A stretch of 64,000 nt of DNA, taken from NCBI RefSeq assembly GCF_001704415.2, contig NC_030811.1, forward strand, positions 54,983,591 through 55,047,590, in the 5' to 3' direction. Made by a program: the position numbers and the translations under genes. The DNA comes from Capra hircus (Eukaryota; Chordata; Mammalia; Artiodactyla; Bovidae). The notes under the pieces were generated by a model, which was not told the origin of the DNA, made no database searches, and saw only the letters and a list, made by a program, of their open reading frames with translations. Position 1 is the first letter of the stretch; every line of letters begins with the position of its first letter. Positions 45,645 to 57,699 of the stretch are shown here, one piece after another.

Positions 45645-46078
45645 TTTTATTTCAAATAGTGAAAGACTGGAATAAACCTAAATGATATGAATACAGAATG
45701 GTTAAATAAATTATGATAAATTCACATAATAAAACATCATAGCCATTAAAAATAATTAGGTGGCTTTCTATGTAATGATATGGAACTATTCCAAGATGTA
45801 TTGAATGAAAATATCAAGGTGTGAATATGACATTACTGCTATAATATGTTAAAAAAAGTGTATATATACTTTTTACAAATGCATTAACTGTCTGGAATAC
45901 ATACAAAAACTAGTTAAAAGTTACTACTTTCTACAAAAGTTACTTCTAGGGAATGAGACAAGGTTATTGAATGACATACTCAAGGCAGACATTGAGCATA
46001 TCCTCCTGTATGTTTTGGATGTTGTACTGTGGGTATGTATTACCTATTCAGAAATTTAAGTAAAATATTTTAAAAAAT
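45645..46078 (+). mobile_element. Old L1 LINE 3' region, sense
   Basis: The order agactggaataaacctaaat, aatggttaaataaattatga, catagccattaaaaataatt, tgatatggaactattccaag is characteristic of old L1 downstream of ORF2. Confidence 0.7.
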
Positions 46079-46599
46079 AAAACATGCATTTTCCTATTCT
46101 CTAGCAAAATCATTTTCATTTGTAGGCTTTATTGACCTGCTTCTTTCCTTTCATTATTTGCTTTTATCATACATATTTTATATAATTGTAATCAGAATTT
46201 GTGAAGAAATTTTTCACATTTTATAGTCTTCAAAATTATTTAAAAATTTTGCAGAATATTTTGTTTAGCTCATGTAGCATGAATTTGCTTATCCTTTCTC
46301 CAGTGTTGGTCATTTATATATTTACATGTTTCCTTATTATGTATTACTATGTGTAACACAGTAATAAGTGTCTTTGTGCATGTGTATTCACTTGGTCTCT
46401 ATAATTAGCTCTGATACTTTATGGTTATTTGGTAGGGCTGAATGAAAATAAAATAAGCATTACATGGAGTAGATAAAAGTTCCAAATTGATTACAGATGA
46501 TGCTCTAGATACTTAGGATAAGCATAGTGATTTTCATTCTTTTTAACATTTATCTATAAGGATAAAACAAACAGAGTTATTGCTCTTGAAATATACATA

Positions 46600-46830
46600 T
46601 AGTGAAAATTGAGCTCATAGGAAATAATGCACTTAAAGAATCATTAATTATTACCTAATTACTTGCACCACTGTGGCATGGACAGAAAAGTACTCTGTGA
46701 TGATGAAGTTGTCAATTACAGTTGATAATTAAGGGGCCAGGTGCATGTTTAACTTAACAAGATAAATATCTGCCCAGATGTTGTTTGTCTGCTGCTTCAT
46801 TACCAGGTAGGTTAAAAGATTTTCATAAAC
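46600..46830. promoter_or_regulatory. Candidate conserved non-coding element
   Basis: A non-repetitive block dense in homeodomain words (cattaattattacctaatta, gataattaagg) with an E-box cagatg in tgcccagatgttg. This is a plausible neural enhancer type near NEUROD6 but is inferred from motifs alone. Confidence 0.3.
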
Positions 46831-47274
46831 TAGAAAGACTATTAAATTCATAACCTTGCTACATCAAAAAATCTTTAACAAATCTGTTACTGTAGCCAAT
46901 ATTCATTTAAATAGGCTGTCCATCAGACTTCCTGGGAAACTGAAGAAGTATGTGTATACAATACCATATTTGCAGATTCTCAGTGAAATGGCTATTTGAA
47001 CATAAAATAGGGCTAAAATACGACAGCTTTGGAAACTAGAGAAGATGCTTTCCCATGCCAGAAACATAAAGGAATTTTTTGCAAGATTTAAAATGGCAGA
47101 TTAAAAGAAGACCACAAAGAATCAGTCCATGTTTAGGCCATTCCAAAACACCCAAGACCCTTGTAGGTAAGAGATGTTTGTAGAGTTACAGTGAGACATC
47201 CTCAATTGAAGGGGAAGGTGGGGAAGAAATGACTGCCAGAATAAAACGTGGAAGTCAGGTCATGTCACTCCTTG

Positions 47275-47640
47275 TGCTAGTTTGCTTGGGCTATCATAAT
47301 AAAATACCACAGACTGGGTGGCTCAAACAACAGAAATTTGTTTGCTCAGAGTTCTGGAGGCTGGAAGTCCAAGATTAAGGTACTGGCAGGGCTGGTTTCT
47401 CTTGACACCTCTCATTGGCTTGCAGATAGCTGTCTCTGCCTCTGTCACACCTGGCCTTTTCTCTCTGTGTGTGTCTCTTCCTCTTCTTATAAGGACACTA
47501 GTCATATCGGATTAAAGTCTCATCCTTATGATTTCATTTAATATTAATTACTTCTCTAAAGAATCTACATACAAGTACAATCACATTTAGTGCTTCAAAA
47601 TATAAATTTTGAGGGAACATAATTCAGTCTATAACACTCC
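47275..47640. mobile_element. Old interspersed repeat, family uncertain
   Basis: Familiar phrases aataccacagactgggtggc, agagttctggaggctggaag, cttcctcttcttataaggac and cataattcagtctataacac. It is an abundant mammalian repeat that I cannot name with confidence. The tail-like piece at 26780-26900 may be related. Confidence 0.6.
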
Positions 47641-48092
47641 TCTCTTTAAAATCCTCCAAAGGCCTTAAAATGACCTGAAAGGGCCCATGTAATCTGGTTC
47701 AATGCACAGAGGGTTTCTCCCAGGGTGGGGGACGTGGCTTGGGCCGTCTCAGTGAATGTAGCAGAGAAAGCCACTACGCACTTACTACTCTGTGGCCTCT
47801 TCCTTGCGCAAAGGACTATGACATTCCCAGCCTCCTTTGCAGTTAGTCTGGGGCCATGTGGTCAGTGAACCTCACATGGAAGAGACACAAACCACATCTA
47901 GCTGGAGGTGCTTAAGAGTTTTCTTTTTTTCCTCTCCTCCCCTGCGCAGTGACCCTGGGAGTGCTTTGTTAAGAAGCAAAGCTACAGGGATCCTTAAGGT
48001 ACAAATTGTGAGAGGTTTCTCTTGAGACCTGTGGACTTGCTGAAAACTTTATTTGAGTGAGAAACAAATTTTGAGCTTTGTTACCATAGCAT

Positions 48093-48308
48093 GCCCTTCC
48101 CTGATGACTCAGCTGGTAAAGAATCTGCCTGTAGTGCAGGAGACACAGGAGATTTGGGTTTAATTCCTGGGTTGGGAAGATGTCCTCGAGGAGGAAATGG
48201 CAACCCACTATAGTATTCTCACCTGAAAAATCCCATGGGCAGAGGAGCCTGGCGGACTATAGTCCACAGGGTAGCGAAGAATCGGACACTACTGAGCAAC
48301 TAAGCATG
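48093..48308 (+). mobile_element. Bov-tA SINE
   Basis: Forward and diverged: cccttccctgatgactcagc head, gaatcggacactactgagca tail, with a small insertion (acacaggaga) in the tRNA-like part. The flanking word tagcat may be the duplication. Confidence 0.92.
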
Positions 48309-48309
48309 C

Positions 48310-49380
48310 ATGTATGCACGCACTGTAGCATAACCTCACCTCATTGAAATGAGTCAAATACTATAGTGACTAGGATACATTCCCCAGAGCTAGGGCAAAT
48401 CCAGGAGAATTCTGATGAATCCAGACTGGCTTTACCTGGACTAATCAATGTGGACAGGAGGATAAGTTAACAGGATGGGCTGAATTATGTGCAGAGTCCT
48501 CTGACCAGGGGTTGAGTCTGTTATAATAACATAAAATTAATAATCTTACATTAAGAACAATTACAGTAATCTCTGGGAAGCGTCTGGAGTTGCACAGATA
48601 CAGCTACTATTGGGAGTCATGAAAATGTCCCAATTTGTGGCTAGTTAATTAAGGCAAACAAGAAAATGATAATAAACATGAATATAAAAATTAACATTCT
48701 TTTTTGAAAATAAGCAAAACCAATAAACAAGCCCAACAGTTATTTCACTGAAAGAGAAAGTAAAATAATTAAGTCTTTGGCTGATTTTGTCAAGAAAAAA
48801 GAAAACAGAGAGACACAGAAACTAGAAAAGGATATTGGCCATCAGATTCAAGGGGAGCTGATTAATAATCATATGTTTGAAAAGTTATATGAAATATGTG
48901 CCTTTTTTGGAATGTGACAACATGATCTTGAAAAATCATATATAATAGTAAATGGAAGGAAATTGCCAAGGAAGTTTTGGTAAAGAGAGACAAAGGGGAA
49001 TGACTTTATTTATTACTAAAATATATAAAATAGTAATGACTAAATTATATAGAAATTACTGGGCTTGTTTTTTATTGTAAGATTTTTAATTTTGTGATTT
49101 TAATATTTATTAGTAATAACCACATATATAATTATTAATTTTAAATACTTGAATAAATTGATTTATGATCATTTTATTTTTACTACATATCTTCTCTTTT
49201 AAAAACATCATTTGTATTTCACTTTCTACCGTGTTTATACTTTACAATTCACTAAACATTTAAAATTGCGCAATTTCAGGGTTCATGGCTAATCTACCTT
49301 TTCTACATCTTTATTATTTTTAAGTTTTTTATTTAGTTCATTTTTCACCATAGCACTTATCACTGCTTCTGTGTGTGTAT

Positions 49381-49382
<2 letters not shown>
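48310..49382. other. Intergenic AT-rich sequence
   Basis: No gene and no clearly assignable repeat. Confidence 0.5.

Positions 49383-49424
<42 letters not shown>
49383..49424. repeat. (AC)n microsatellite
   Basis: About 21 uninterrupted AC units within AT-rich LINE-like sequence. Confidence 0.96.
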
Positions 49425-49429
<5 letters not shown>

Positions 49430-49439
49430 ATTTTTGCCT

Positions 49440-50060
49440 AGTGCTTTGTTAATATTCATCAATGTTGTTATGTGTAATAGTATTTTATTCATTTTCATTA
49501 CTATATGGTATTCCATTAAGTAAAGATACTATAACTTATCCATTCTACATGATAGACAATTGGTTATTTACAATTATTGTGGCTATTATAAATAGTGTTT
49601 TTATGAATGTCATCATATATATACCTGTACATGTATGTATATATACACACATGTACATGTATGTGTGTATATATATAGAGAGAGCACACATAAGCATACA
49701 TTTCTGTAAGGTATAGGAATAGAATTAACACATAACAGTCTATAGGTAGTGGAAAAATGCAACCTTTTTCCCAAAGTGGTTGTACTTCATTTTAAAACAA
49801 TCTAGCAGCTGTGTAGTGACATCTCATTGTGGTTTTAATTTGTCCTGCCCTGATTACTAATGAGGTTGAGCTCCTTTTTATGTGTTTATTAGCCACTTGA
49901 ATTTCTTCCTTCCCAAAGTGTCATTTCAAGTCTTCCAGTCTCGGTCAACTGACAGTTTCTTACTGACTTAGGAGTCCTTTACTTATTCTGGATGTAATAG
50001 TTATTGCAAAAAACTGCTTTTCTGTAGCTTACCTCTCATTCTCTTAATGATCTCTTTTGA
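49440..50060 (-). mobile_element. Old L1 LINE, antisense
   Basis: Words atggtattccattaagtaaa, ttgtggctattataaatagt, gtgacatctcattgtggttt and aatgaggttgagctcctttt follow antisense L1 ORF2 order, with a TA/CATG-rich tract at 49612-49684. Confidence 0.7.
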
Positions 50061-50359
50061 TAAATATAGTTTGTTTTATTTTGGGTGTTTAAATCTTTTC
50101 TTTAATAGTGATGTTTATGTCTCTTTTGAGAAGTCTTTTTTTCTGGGACACAAGAGCCAATCAGATGGTGCTGCCAATATCCAAAACAGTTTGAGCCACA
50201 AAATAAATAATGATCATATTGGATTATAACCCACAGAATAAAATAAATAACTATTAACTCATACTGTTACAAATAAATCATTGGCTCAACTGAAAAATGG
50301 GAAGATGGATAGCTCTTCCATATACTGCAGAAGGACATTAATTTTAAAATGTAGAAGAC

Positions 50360-50508
50360 TTTCCTGGTAGTCCGATGGATAAGACTCCGTGCTCCCAATG
50401 CAAAGGGCCCAGGTTAGATCCCTGGTCAAGGAACCAAGATCCCACATATTGCAACTAAGCCTGCATGCCATGAAGACTCAGCTAGACAAAATAAATAATA
50501 CATATTGA
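50360..50508 (+). mobile_element. CHR-type tRNA SINE with 14-bp target-site duplication
   Basis: The head tttcctggtagtccgatgga, ggttagatccctggtcaagg and an A-rich tail (aaaataaataata) fit the cetartiodactyl CHR family rather than Bov-tA. The duplication aaaatgtagaagac sits at 50346-50359 and 50509-50522. It inserted in old L1 3' sequence. Confidence 0.88.
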
Positions 50509-50522
50509 AAAATGTAGAAGAC

Positions 50523-51012
50523 ATAAGGCAATAGAAAGTTACCATTAGACAAACACCATAATATTTACTGTAAGCAAAGTCTCCAATGGATGCTAAAAAC
50601 ATCCATTGGATGAAATTTTGAGGGGAAACAGGATATTTGCTTAGTCTCAAAGTATTTTCCCCAGGAAATGTATTGATTACAAATGGAAAAGAGAGTGACT
50701 TTGTAGTGACCCAGTAGATAGTTAATCAGGGAATCAGTTAACAAACAGGTAATAAGACATACTGACACCTTGATAATCCTTGATATGATGCATTGAAAAG
50801 AGAACATTATCACTCCTAATTGTTTTTATAAAAATGGATAATCTCAGTATAATCATGGGAAATGACCAGACACAACCTAAGTGGTAAAATTCAGATGAAA
50901 TAACTTCCCAGTTCAAAATGGCCAAGATCATGAAAGACAAAGATTGAGGAATTATCACAAACAGATGGACAGTAAATGGACATAAATCAGTGGATGATCC
51001 TGGAGTGGATCT
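50523..51012 (+). mobile_element. Old L1 LINE 3' end, sense
   Basis: Ends with the recognisable order aaaatggccaagatcatgaa, agacaaagattgaggaatta, gatgatcctggagtggat, which is the 3' UTR of old L1 families. The same element probably continues upstream of the CHR insertion (from about 50170). Confidence 0.65.
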
Positions 51013-53207
51013 CAGAATAGAGAAAGGAATTTTTCCCCCTCTTTGACTTCAATTCTGTCTCTTTCTGACATGACATACACTATGGGGACCTTACTAGTCA
51101 GTAAGCTTTAAAAGAGCGAGAGGTAGTTATGTTCAGTTTTCTCAAGTAGCTGCAGTGTCTTTAGTACAGGATCTAACACAGAGTGCTGAGCAGTCAATCT
51201 TCATAGAATCAATAAATTAATAAGTGAATAAACAGAGTTTTAGCTGACAGGCTCTTTGTATGCATGATCTCATTTGGTTCTGTTAAAATAAAGTTCATTT
51301 GAAAGGGGAAATGTATGTACTGTTCCACTGCTGCATTCAAGTCATCCTACCAATTGTTTACACAAAGATTTAATAAGAGCAACAATATTAAGAGTTTGGG
51401 ATTTTTGTGTTCTCTGCAGAAGTGAAATGTCCTTCTCTTTCATATGTGAATGTGAATTTGTCATCTATTGACTCTGTTTTTACTGCGTCATGTGGGCACT
51501 CTTCGGTCTTATTTGCTTTAAAGCCCCTTTATTCAGAATTCTCTTGCCAGTGATGTATTCCCAGTTTCTGTTAGATGTACTCCCGCCAGTAGTCATCATG
51601 TTGGCGTTGTAGGAGGCACCTTAAAATCCAGTCCAGCTGGTTACTTACCTCAGCTTCCTTTCTCTTCCAGAATCAAAACTTTCTAGGGAGGAGGAGATGA
51701 AAACACCACCTGAATTCCCTTCTGCTTTCCACTGAGATTCCCGGAGGTTGCACTCCACTTTTCTCCCAGCTTTGTGTTCTCTGTGAAATTGTGTAAGTGA
51801 GAGGAGTCTGTGGGTTTGAGGTGCTTCGGTAACTTTTCCTCACAAGTGTTTACGCACAGACTGTAGGGCAGTTGATTTTACTTCTTCAGGGACTTCGCAT
51901 TGGCCCCCTCCTGGGCTGCCCTTAGACCTTCACCTGCCCCATCGAGGGTCACACCTGCCACACCCCATGCTCCTCTCTCACTCAGCCACAGTCACACAGA
52001 AGCAGCCTGACTTCAGATCTCCCGCTGGTTTGTAGTTTGACCTTGAAGAAGTCATAGACCTTCTTTGACTACCTGGGGAATGGAACTTAACTTCAGAAAG
52101 AGAATAGTGAACTGAGAGTTGTGGAAAAACTTAAAAAAAAAAAAAAAGAAGCAGCAGCTAAATGAGTTAATTATGCTAGTGTTTCTCCACCCATTTTGTT
52201 GATGAAAGAGCTTCTAAAACATTACCTGTCAATCTGATCCTTCAGATAAAAGACTTTCCCTTTGAAAACTGTCATCATGTGAAAATATGAGGGCCAGTAT
52301 CAATATTTATTAGGGGATGCCCACCCCTCCTGTCCTGTCATATCATGGGTTTACAGCACACCAGTTATCCTGAGCTCCCTAAGCTCTTTCAAGGATTGTG
52401 CTGAAATTAAACTTGTCGGCTCTTCCTTGGGAGAATCGCAAAGTTTCAGGCATTTGTGTAGCTGACTTGCCTGCAGAAGTATGGAAGCAGAGTTTCGTTT
52501 CTTTTAATTTCAAGCTAGCAAAATACTTCTCCTTTTATCTCTTCTAACCTTGTCATTTCTGGTGATTAGTATCCAAAGGCCAAATTCCTCTGGGAATAGC
52601 TGTCATCTTCTGCCACTACATAGGTCAAAAGGGAGGATGAGGTAAACACTGGCCATCAACTGATGGGAGAAATAGAAAGCTTGACAACTGGAAGAAATTA
52701 GACATAGAAAGGAATAAGAAACAACCGTAAAAGGAAGAAAATACATTTTATTTTCTTAAAATTAATTTTAGAGAAAGATTAGGTCAATCAGGAAAGTTAA
52801 AAAAGCTCAGTGCCCAAAGCAAAGAGCAGCAAATGAAATGATGGTCCACGTGAGCTGAAACTAATGCCAAGACAGATTTAGAAAGAAGTAGGAGAGCTTG
52901 TCCCTAAAGGGAATGCAGAGATACATCAATAGTCAAGTGTGTTGGGTTGTATTAGATACAATTCCCATTTTTAGAACTCCAAGAATTTCTTAGGGACAGA
53001 AATAATAAGTGCAAGTGGATGCATGAAGTGAACAGAATAAGGATGTTGATGTGCCTTCTCTGACCTGGCCAGACTGCACCTGGAATGTTGTGCTCAAATT
53101 GCAGACCACTGAGATGGTGGTGGTCTAGAAATCGTGTTAATGAAGAATTTTGAAGAAATTGGAAAGTTTGATTTCAAGAGGAATACTTAAGGCCATGGAT
53201 ATACCTC
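51013..53207. other. Intergenic, no gene recognised
   Basis: A short L2-like end at about 51100-51230, an A-run at 52132-52146, and otherwise unique-looking sequence. Confidence 0.55.
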
Positions 53208-53489
53208 TTACTGCTGCTGCTGCCAAGTCACTTCAGTCGTGTCCGACTCTGTGTGACCACATAGAGGGCAGCCCACCAGGCTCCCCCGTCCCTGGGATTC
53301 TCAAGGCAAGAACACCGGAGTGGGTTGCCATTTCCTTCTCTAACGCATGAAAGTGAAAAGTGAAAGTGAAGTCGCTCAGTCGTGTCCAACTCTTAGCAAC
53401 CCCATGGACTGCAGCCCACCAGGCTCCTCTGTCCATGGGATTTTCCAGGCAAGAGTACTGGAGTGGGTTGCCATTGCCTTCTCCAGAGG
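53208..53489 (-). mobile_element. BovA2 SINE, reverse orientation
   Basis: Dimeric BovA with the linker gaaagtgaaaagtgaaagtg. The 6-bp flank tacctc at 53202-53207 and 53490-53495 is the likely duplication. Confidence 0.94.
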
Positions 53490-54059
53490 TACCTCATAGC
53501 TACTTCCAACCCTTTAAAACCTTAGTGAATTAAATGAAAATCTGAACACCAGCTCACAGCATATCCTGTGCATGGAGCCTGAGATGGGTAGTGAATATGG
53601 ACATGTGCTACTGTCCGGACACTTCTCACGTGGGAAGGAAAATGAGACTGATTCTGCATGCTTCTAAACAGACACTGGTGGCTCAAAGACAGGAAGATTT
53701 CCGTTTAAAGAAAGGAAAAGGGCCTTTATGAACACCCCTGTCCCAAGACGGAAAGAGACGGCAAGTCCTCCTGTTGTGTGACCTCATGGTAGGGTGGTTT
53801 CGGGTCTCATGGCAGGGTGGCATGACCAGGGGTCTTAGCTGTCCTAGAGGAAACACTGGGTAGACAGGACGACCCCATGTTTGGGCTATCCTTGGAAAGG
53901 AGTCTCCATTCCCTTCCATTTCTCATAAATCTGTGTTTCCAAATCTTAAGATTTAGGAGAAGAAAGAGAATAGAGTAGCCAAGTAATAAAGGAAGCATAG
54001 TTTGAGTTAATTAAAGCATATATAATAATTGCAAACTTTTATTTGGCAGGGATGGGCAG

Positions 54060-54200
54060 CACCTATCCTGTGAGGCAGCGCTAGCTTATCTTCTTTTTAC
54101 AGCCGAAGTAACTCACCCAAGGTGCCACAGCAGGTCAGCGAGCCTGGGAACCCAGACTCATGCATCAGCCTCTGGGCGGTGCTGCCCCATTACTTACACC
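54060..54200 (-). mobile_element. Possible MIR fragment
   Basis: tttttacagccgaagtaact, ccacagcaggtcagcgagcc and gggaacccagactcatgcat resemble antisense MIR. Confidence 0.5.
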
Positions 54201-54389
54201 TAGTGTCGTTTCCTCACTCAGACCTGCACTTGTATGCCTGCGGGAATGATCCCAGCAAGGATTCTAGAAATGTGCTTAATTTTGTTGCAGCTTGTATAAG
54301 CTGATAGGAATGTACACCAAACATATGAAACTATGAAAATATGAGAAACTGGGGAAAATTATTTGCAGCAAGAGTTTTTTTACATGGAA

Positions 54390-54393
<4 letters not shown>

Positions 54394-54430
<37 letters not shown>
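54394..54430. repeat. (GT)n microsatellite
   Basis: About 18 GT units ending in gtatgtgtgcat. Confidence 0.95.
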
Positions 54431-54437
<7 letters not shown>

Positions 54438-55687
54438 CATACCACTCTATGAAGAGATCTGAAGAGTCCTGAGATTTAGGTTCTCAGAAGGGTGATGCAT
54501 TACGTCACCGAAGTTTATGAAATACTGCTTTAAGATCTCCTCCAGCTTCTGGGCAGAGAAGAAAGCTGGAACAGATAGAAACATTCATTCACAAATAGGA
54601 ACCAGCTAGTTTAAGAAAGAAAAACAAAATAAAGCAAAACAAAAATACTCTTAACAATTAAAGTTATTAAACCAATTCATTCTGATTGTAGGAACCATCT
54701 AGATCTAACCTTCGGGGATTCACTTTACTAGGTGTTTCAGAGTCTGCGAGGAGGCACTCAGTGGTTGCCTCCTTTTCCCTAAAGGAACTTGAGAAGATAG
54801 GAAGAACATAGCAACTGACTGGAATGGAGGGATGAGCATTCCTCGCCGGCTTTTCTTAAGCACCCCTCCCCTAGAGTTTTGCAATATTCAACAGGGAAGT
54901 CTCTGAATGATCATTTTGTTTTCACAAGGCTTTCTTTTCTCTTTCCTTCGATCCTGGCCTAACACCGTCGAGTACTACACAGCCTCAGAAACAGGTGACA
55001 AAATGGAAACCACAGAGATCAAAAGCAGTCACATTTCCAAGCACAAAAACTCATCTCTGTTTCTGAGTATCCAAAGCCACTCTCTCCGTTCCTGCTGAAT
55101 ACTTTTGATGTCAGCTAACTGCAGGAGTGAGCCTTGTATAGTAACTGCATACTTCTCAGTGCTATCTGTTGTGACTGGTTTTTTTTTTGTGTGTGTGTGA
55201 CTACTTTTTGGCCAAAAACTTCTGAAAAGCTATTGGGAAAAGGGAGGGTTTGGTTTTATTAACTAGTTTCACATTAAGCATTTAATGATCACATTTCTAT
55301 ATTTCTGTTAACACTACATAAAATACCAGTACCATCTTGCTGTTTTATTAACAGTCCATTCTCTTGCAGGAAATGACCCAGAAAAAAGAAATAAAATCAA
55401 CACTTTCTACTAATGAAAAAAATGACTTCTATTCTGACTCAGCTTTTTTTTCCCCTTGCTTAATTCTCAGATCTGCTTTGGAAGGACAGTCTCTTTGCCT
55501 AAGTGTCCAATATCACTCTACATTAACTTGCTGTAATCTCCTTATGTAACTGGCTTGGGCTTCCCAGCGTGGCTTTCCCAAATTGAGGTTTCTTAGTTGT
55601 TATCAGCAAAGGTTTGTTAGCTATGAGCCTGTAGATTAGTGTGTACTGGTTCTGTTGATCACCTCAAGATGCTAATAAGGAAGCAGT
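54431..55687. other. Intergenic, no gene recognised
   Basis: Unique-looking, with a T-run near 55180. The open frame at 54907-55098 contains a few CpGs but no recognisable domain. Confidence 0.5.
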
Positions 55688-55884
55688 AATGTTAAAGAAC
55701 ACACCTGCCAATGCAGGAGATCTGGGTTTGACCCCTAGTTTGGGAAGATCCCCCTGGAGGAGGAAATGGCAACCCACTCCAGTATTCTTGCCTGGAAAAT
55801 CTCATGGACAGAGGTGCCTGATGAGCTATAGTCCATGGGGTCCCAAAGAGTCTGACATGTCTGAGCACACACACACACACAGTT
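55688..55884 (+). mobile_element. Bov-tA SINE lacking the extreme 5' end
   Basis: Starts inside the head at gttaaagaacacacctgcca and ends tctgacatgtctgagcacac, running into a short (AC)n. Confidence 0.92.
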
Positions 55885-56429
55885 TGACTGATCTATGAAT
55901 AGTTTATCACTGCTTTCACATTCAGATCTCCCCTAGTCCTAATGAAACATGTGACTGTCTTTGCAAAACTGTGCTATATATATATATTCTTTTTCTCTGG
56001 AGAACCCTTACTAATACATTATCTCTATTCTCTCTCTCTCTGTCTCTGTTTCTCCTGATCTCTCTCTCTTATCACTCCTCTCTGGAATTACATTTCCTTC
56101 CTACTAGTGAGAGAAGTAGCTGGGATCTCTTTTCCACTGAGAGGAGACTCATCTCATACACTCACTGTATGGCTGGGGGGCTTCCTAGTCCTGATCCTGC
56201 CCTACATTCTAAGAGCCAGAGGGTCAGTTTGTTTCCTCAGCATCTATTTCTTGATTTTTTTGGTTGTATCAGCTTTATAGATAAGGGACCATGTTCATTA
56301 CCTATGGCCTGAATTGGCTGGATGAGGGGTGAGGAGAGGCTAGCCAATGGTTATGGGCCAACAACGCTAATGATAATGGAAAGCACATAGCCGTTCTTCT
56401 TACTGTATTGGCATCAATTTAAGAAATTC

Positions 56430-57370
56430 AATTTATTTTTTAATAGACTTTACTTTTTAGAACAGTGTTAGATTTATGGGAAAACTAACAACATAGTACA
56501 TAGTTAGTTCCCCATGCACTGTATACCCAGTCTCCCATTAGTAACATTTTACATCATTATGGTGTATTTGTTATATGTAAATATATTTAGTATATTAATT
56601 AGTGAACAATATTTATATGTTAGTATTAACTAAAATCCATAGTTTACTCAGATTTCCTTGTGTCGCTGGTATTGTTCAGACTCATATCTGACCCTTTGCA
56701 ACCTCATGGACTGCAACACACCAGGCTCCTCTGTCCTCCACTGTCTCCCAGGGTTTGTTCAAATTCATGTCCATTGAGTCCATGATGCTATCTAACCATC
56801 TCATCTTCTACTGTTCCCTTCTCTTTTCGTCTTCAATCTCTACCGGCATCAGGGTCTTTCCCAATGAGTTGGCTCTTCTCATTAGGTGGCCAAAGTACTG
56901 GAGCTTCAGCTTCAGCAGGAGTTCTTGCAATGAATGCTCAGGGTTGATTTCCTTTAGGACTGACTGGTTTGGTCTCCTTGCAGGTTTCCTTGCAGTTTTT
57001 ACCTGATGTCCTCTTTCTGTTCCAGGATCCTATCCAGAATACCATATTACATGTAGGTATCATGTTTCTGCTGGCTTCGCTTTGCTGTGACCATTTCTCA
57101 GACTTTTCCTGTTTTTGATGACCTCGAATGTTTTGAGAAACAGTTGCCAGATGTTTGGGCATTTGTCTGATGCTTTCTTTGTGATTAGACTGGGATTATA
57201 TGCTTTGGGAGGAAGATCATAGAAGTAAAGTGCCATTTTAATTACATCCTTACCAAGGTACAGTCTATCAACGTGATTTATGACTGCTGACATTGACCTT
57301 GATAACTAGATGATTCAGGGTTTGTCAGATTTTAGCACTGTCAAGTTATAATTTTCCAAACCCACTGTGC
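56430..57370 (-). mobile_element. Old L1 LINE 3' end, antisense, split by BovB
   Basis: Left part: tttagaacagtgttagattt, accatagtttactcag-type words. Right part: tgatgtcctctttctgttcc, aggatcctatccagaatacc, gtgattagactgggattata. The two halves join logically across the BovB at 56661-56984. Confidence 0.75.
56661..56984 (-). mobile_element. BovB 3' end inserted in old L1, 8-bp duplication
   Basis: Reverse BovB 3' end: tgaccctttgcaacctcatg, attgagtccatgatgctatc, aggtggccaaagtactggag, ttcctttaggactgactggt. The duplication tttccttg sits at 56653-56660 and 56985-56992. Confidence 0.93.
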
Positions 57371-57590
57371 GCGGACCACAGCTAAGGAGTAGGGGGTTGT
57401 GCTTCTCCTCCCCGAGGGCCAGGTATCTCCATCAGTGATTTGGAATTCTTTTGTATGGGAAATTTGTCTCTTCCCCCACAGAAATCACTTTTCAAAAACT
57501 ATTAAAGCAATAGTATAAAGGCTTTTAAAAACATATGGTATCATTTGTCCACTGTTACTAATCTCTCCATCTGAGGCATATATTGTGAAT

Positions 57591-57690
57591 CCATAAACTT
57601 AAACCTAAACTCCATAAACCCAAATATAAACCTAAACTCCATAAACCTAAACCTAAACTCCACAAACCTATCCATAACTCCATAAACCTG
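57591..57690. repeat. Degenerate minisatellite, ccataaacctaaactc-type unit
   Basis: About six imperfect units of 12-18 bp built from 'ccataaacc' and 'taaacctaaactc'. Read on the reverse strand it yields a repetitive MEFRF-like frame, which is a by-product of the repeat. Confidence 0.85.
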
Positions 57691-57699
57691 AAATTCAGT

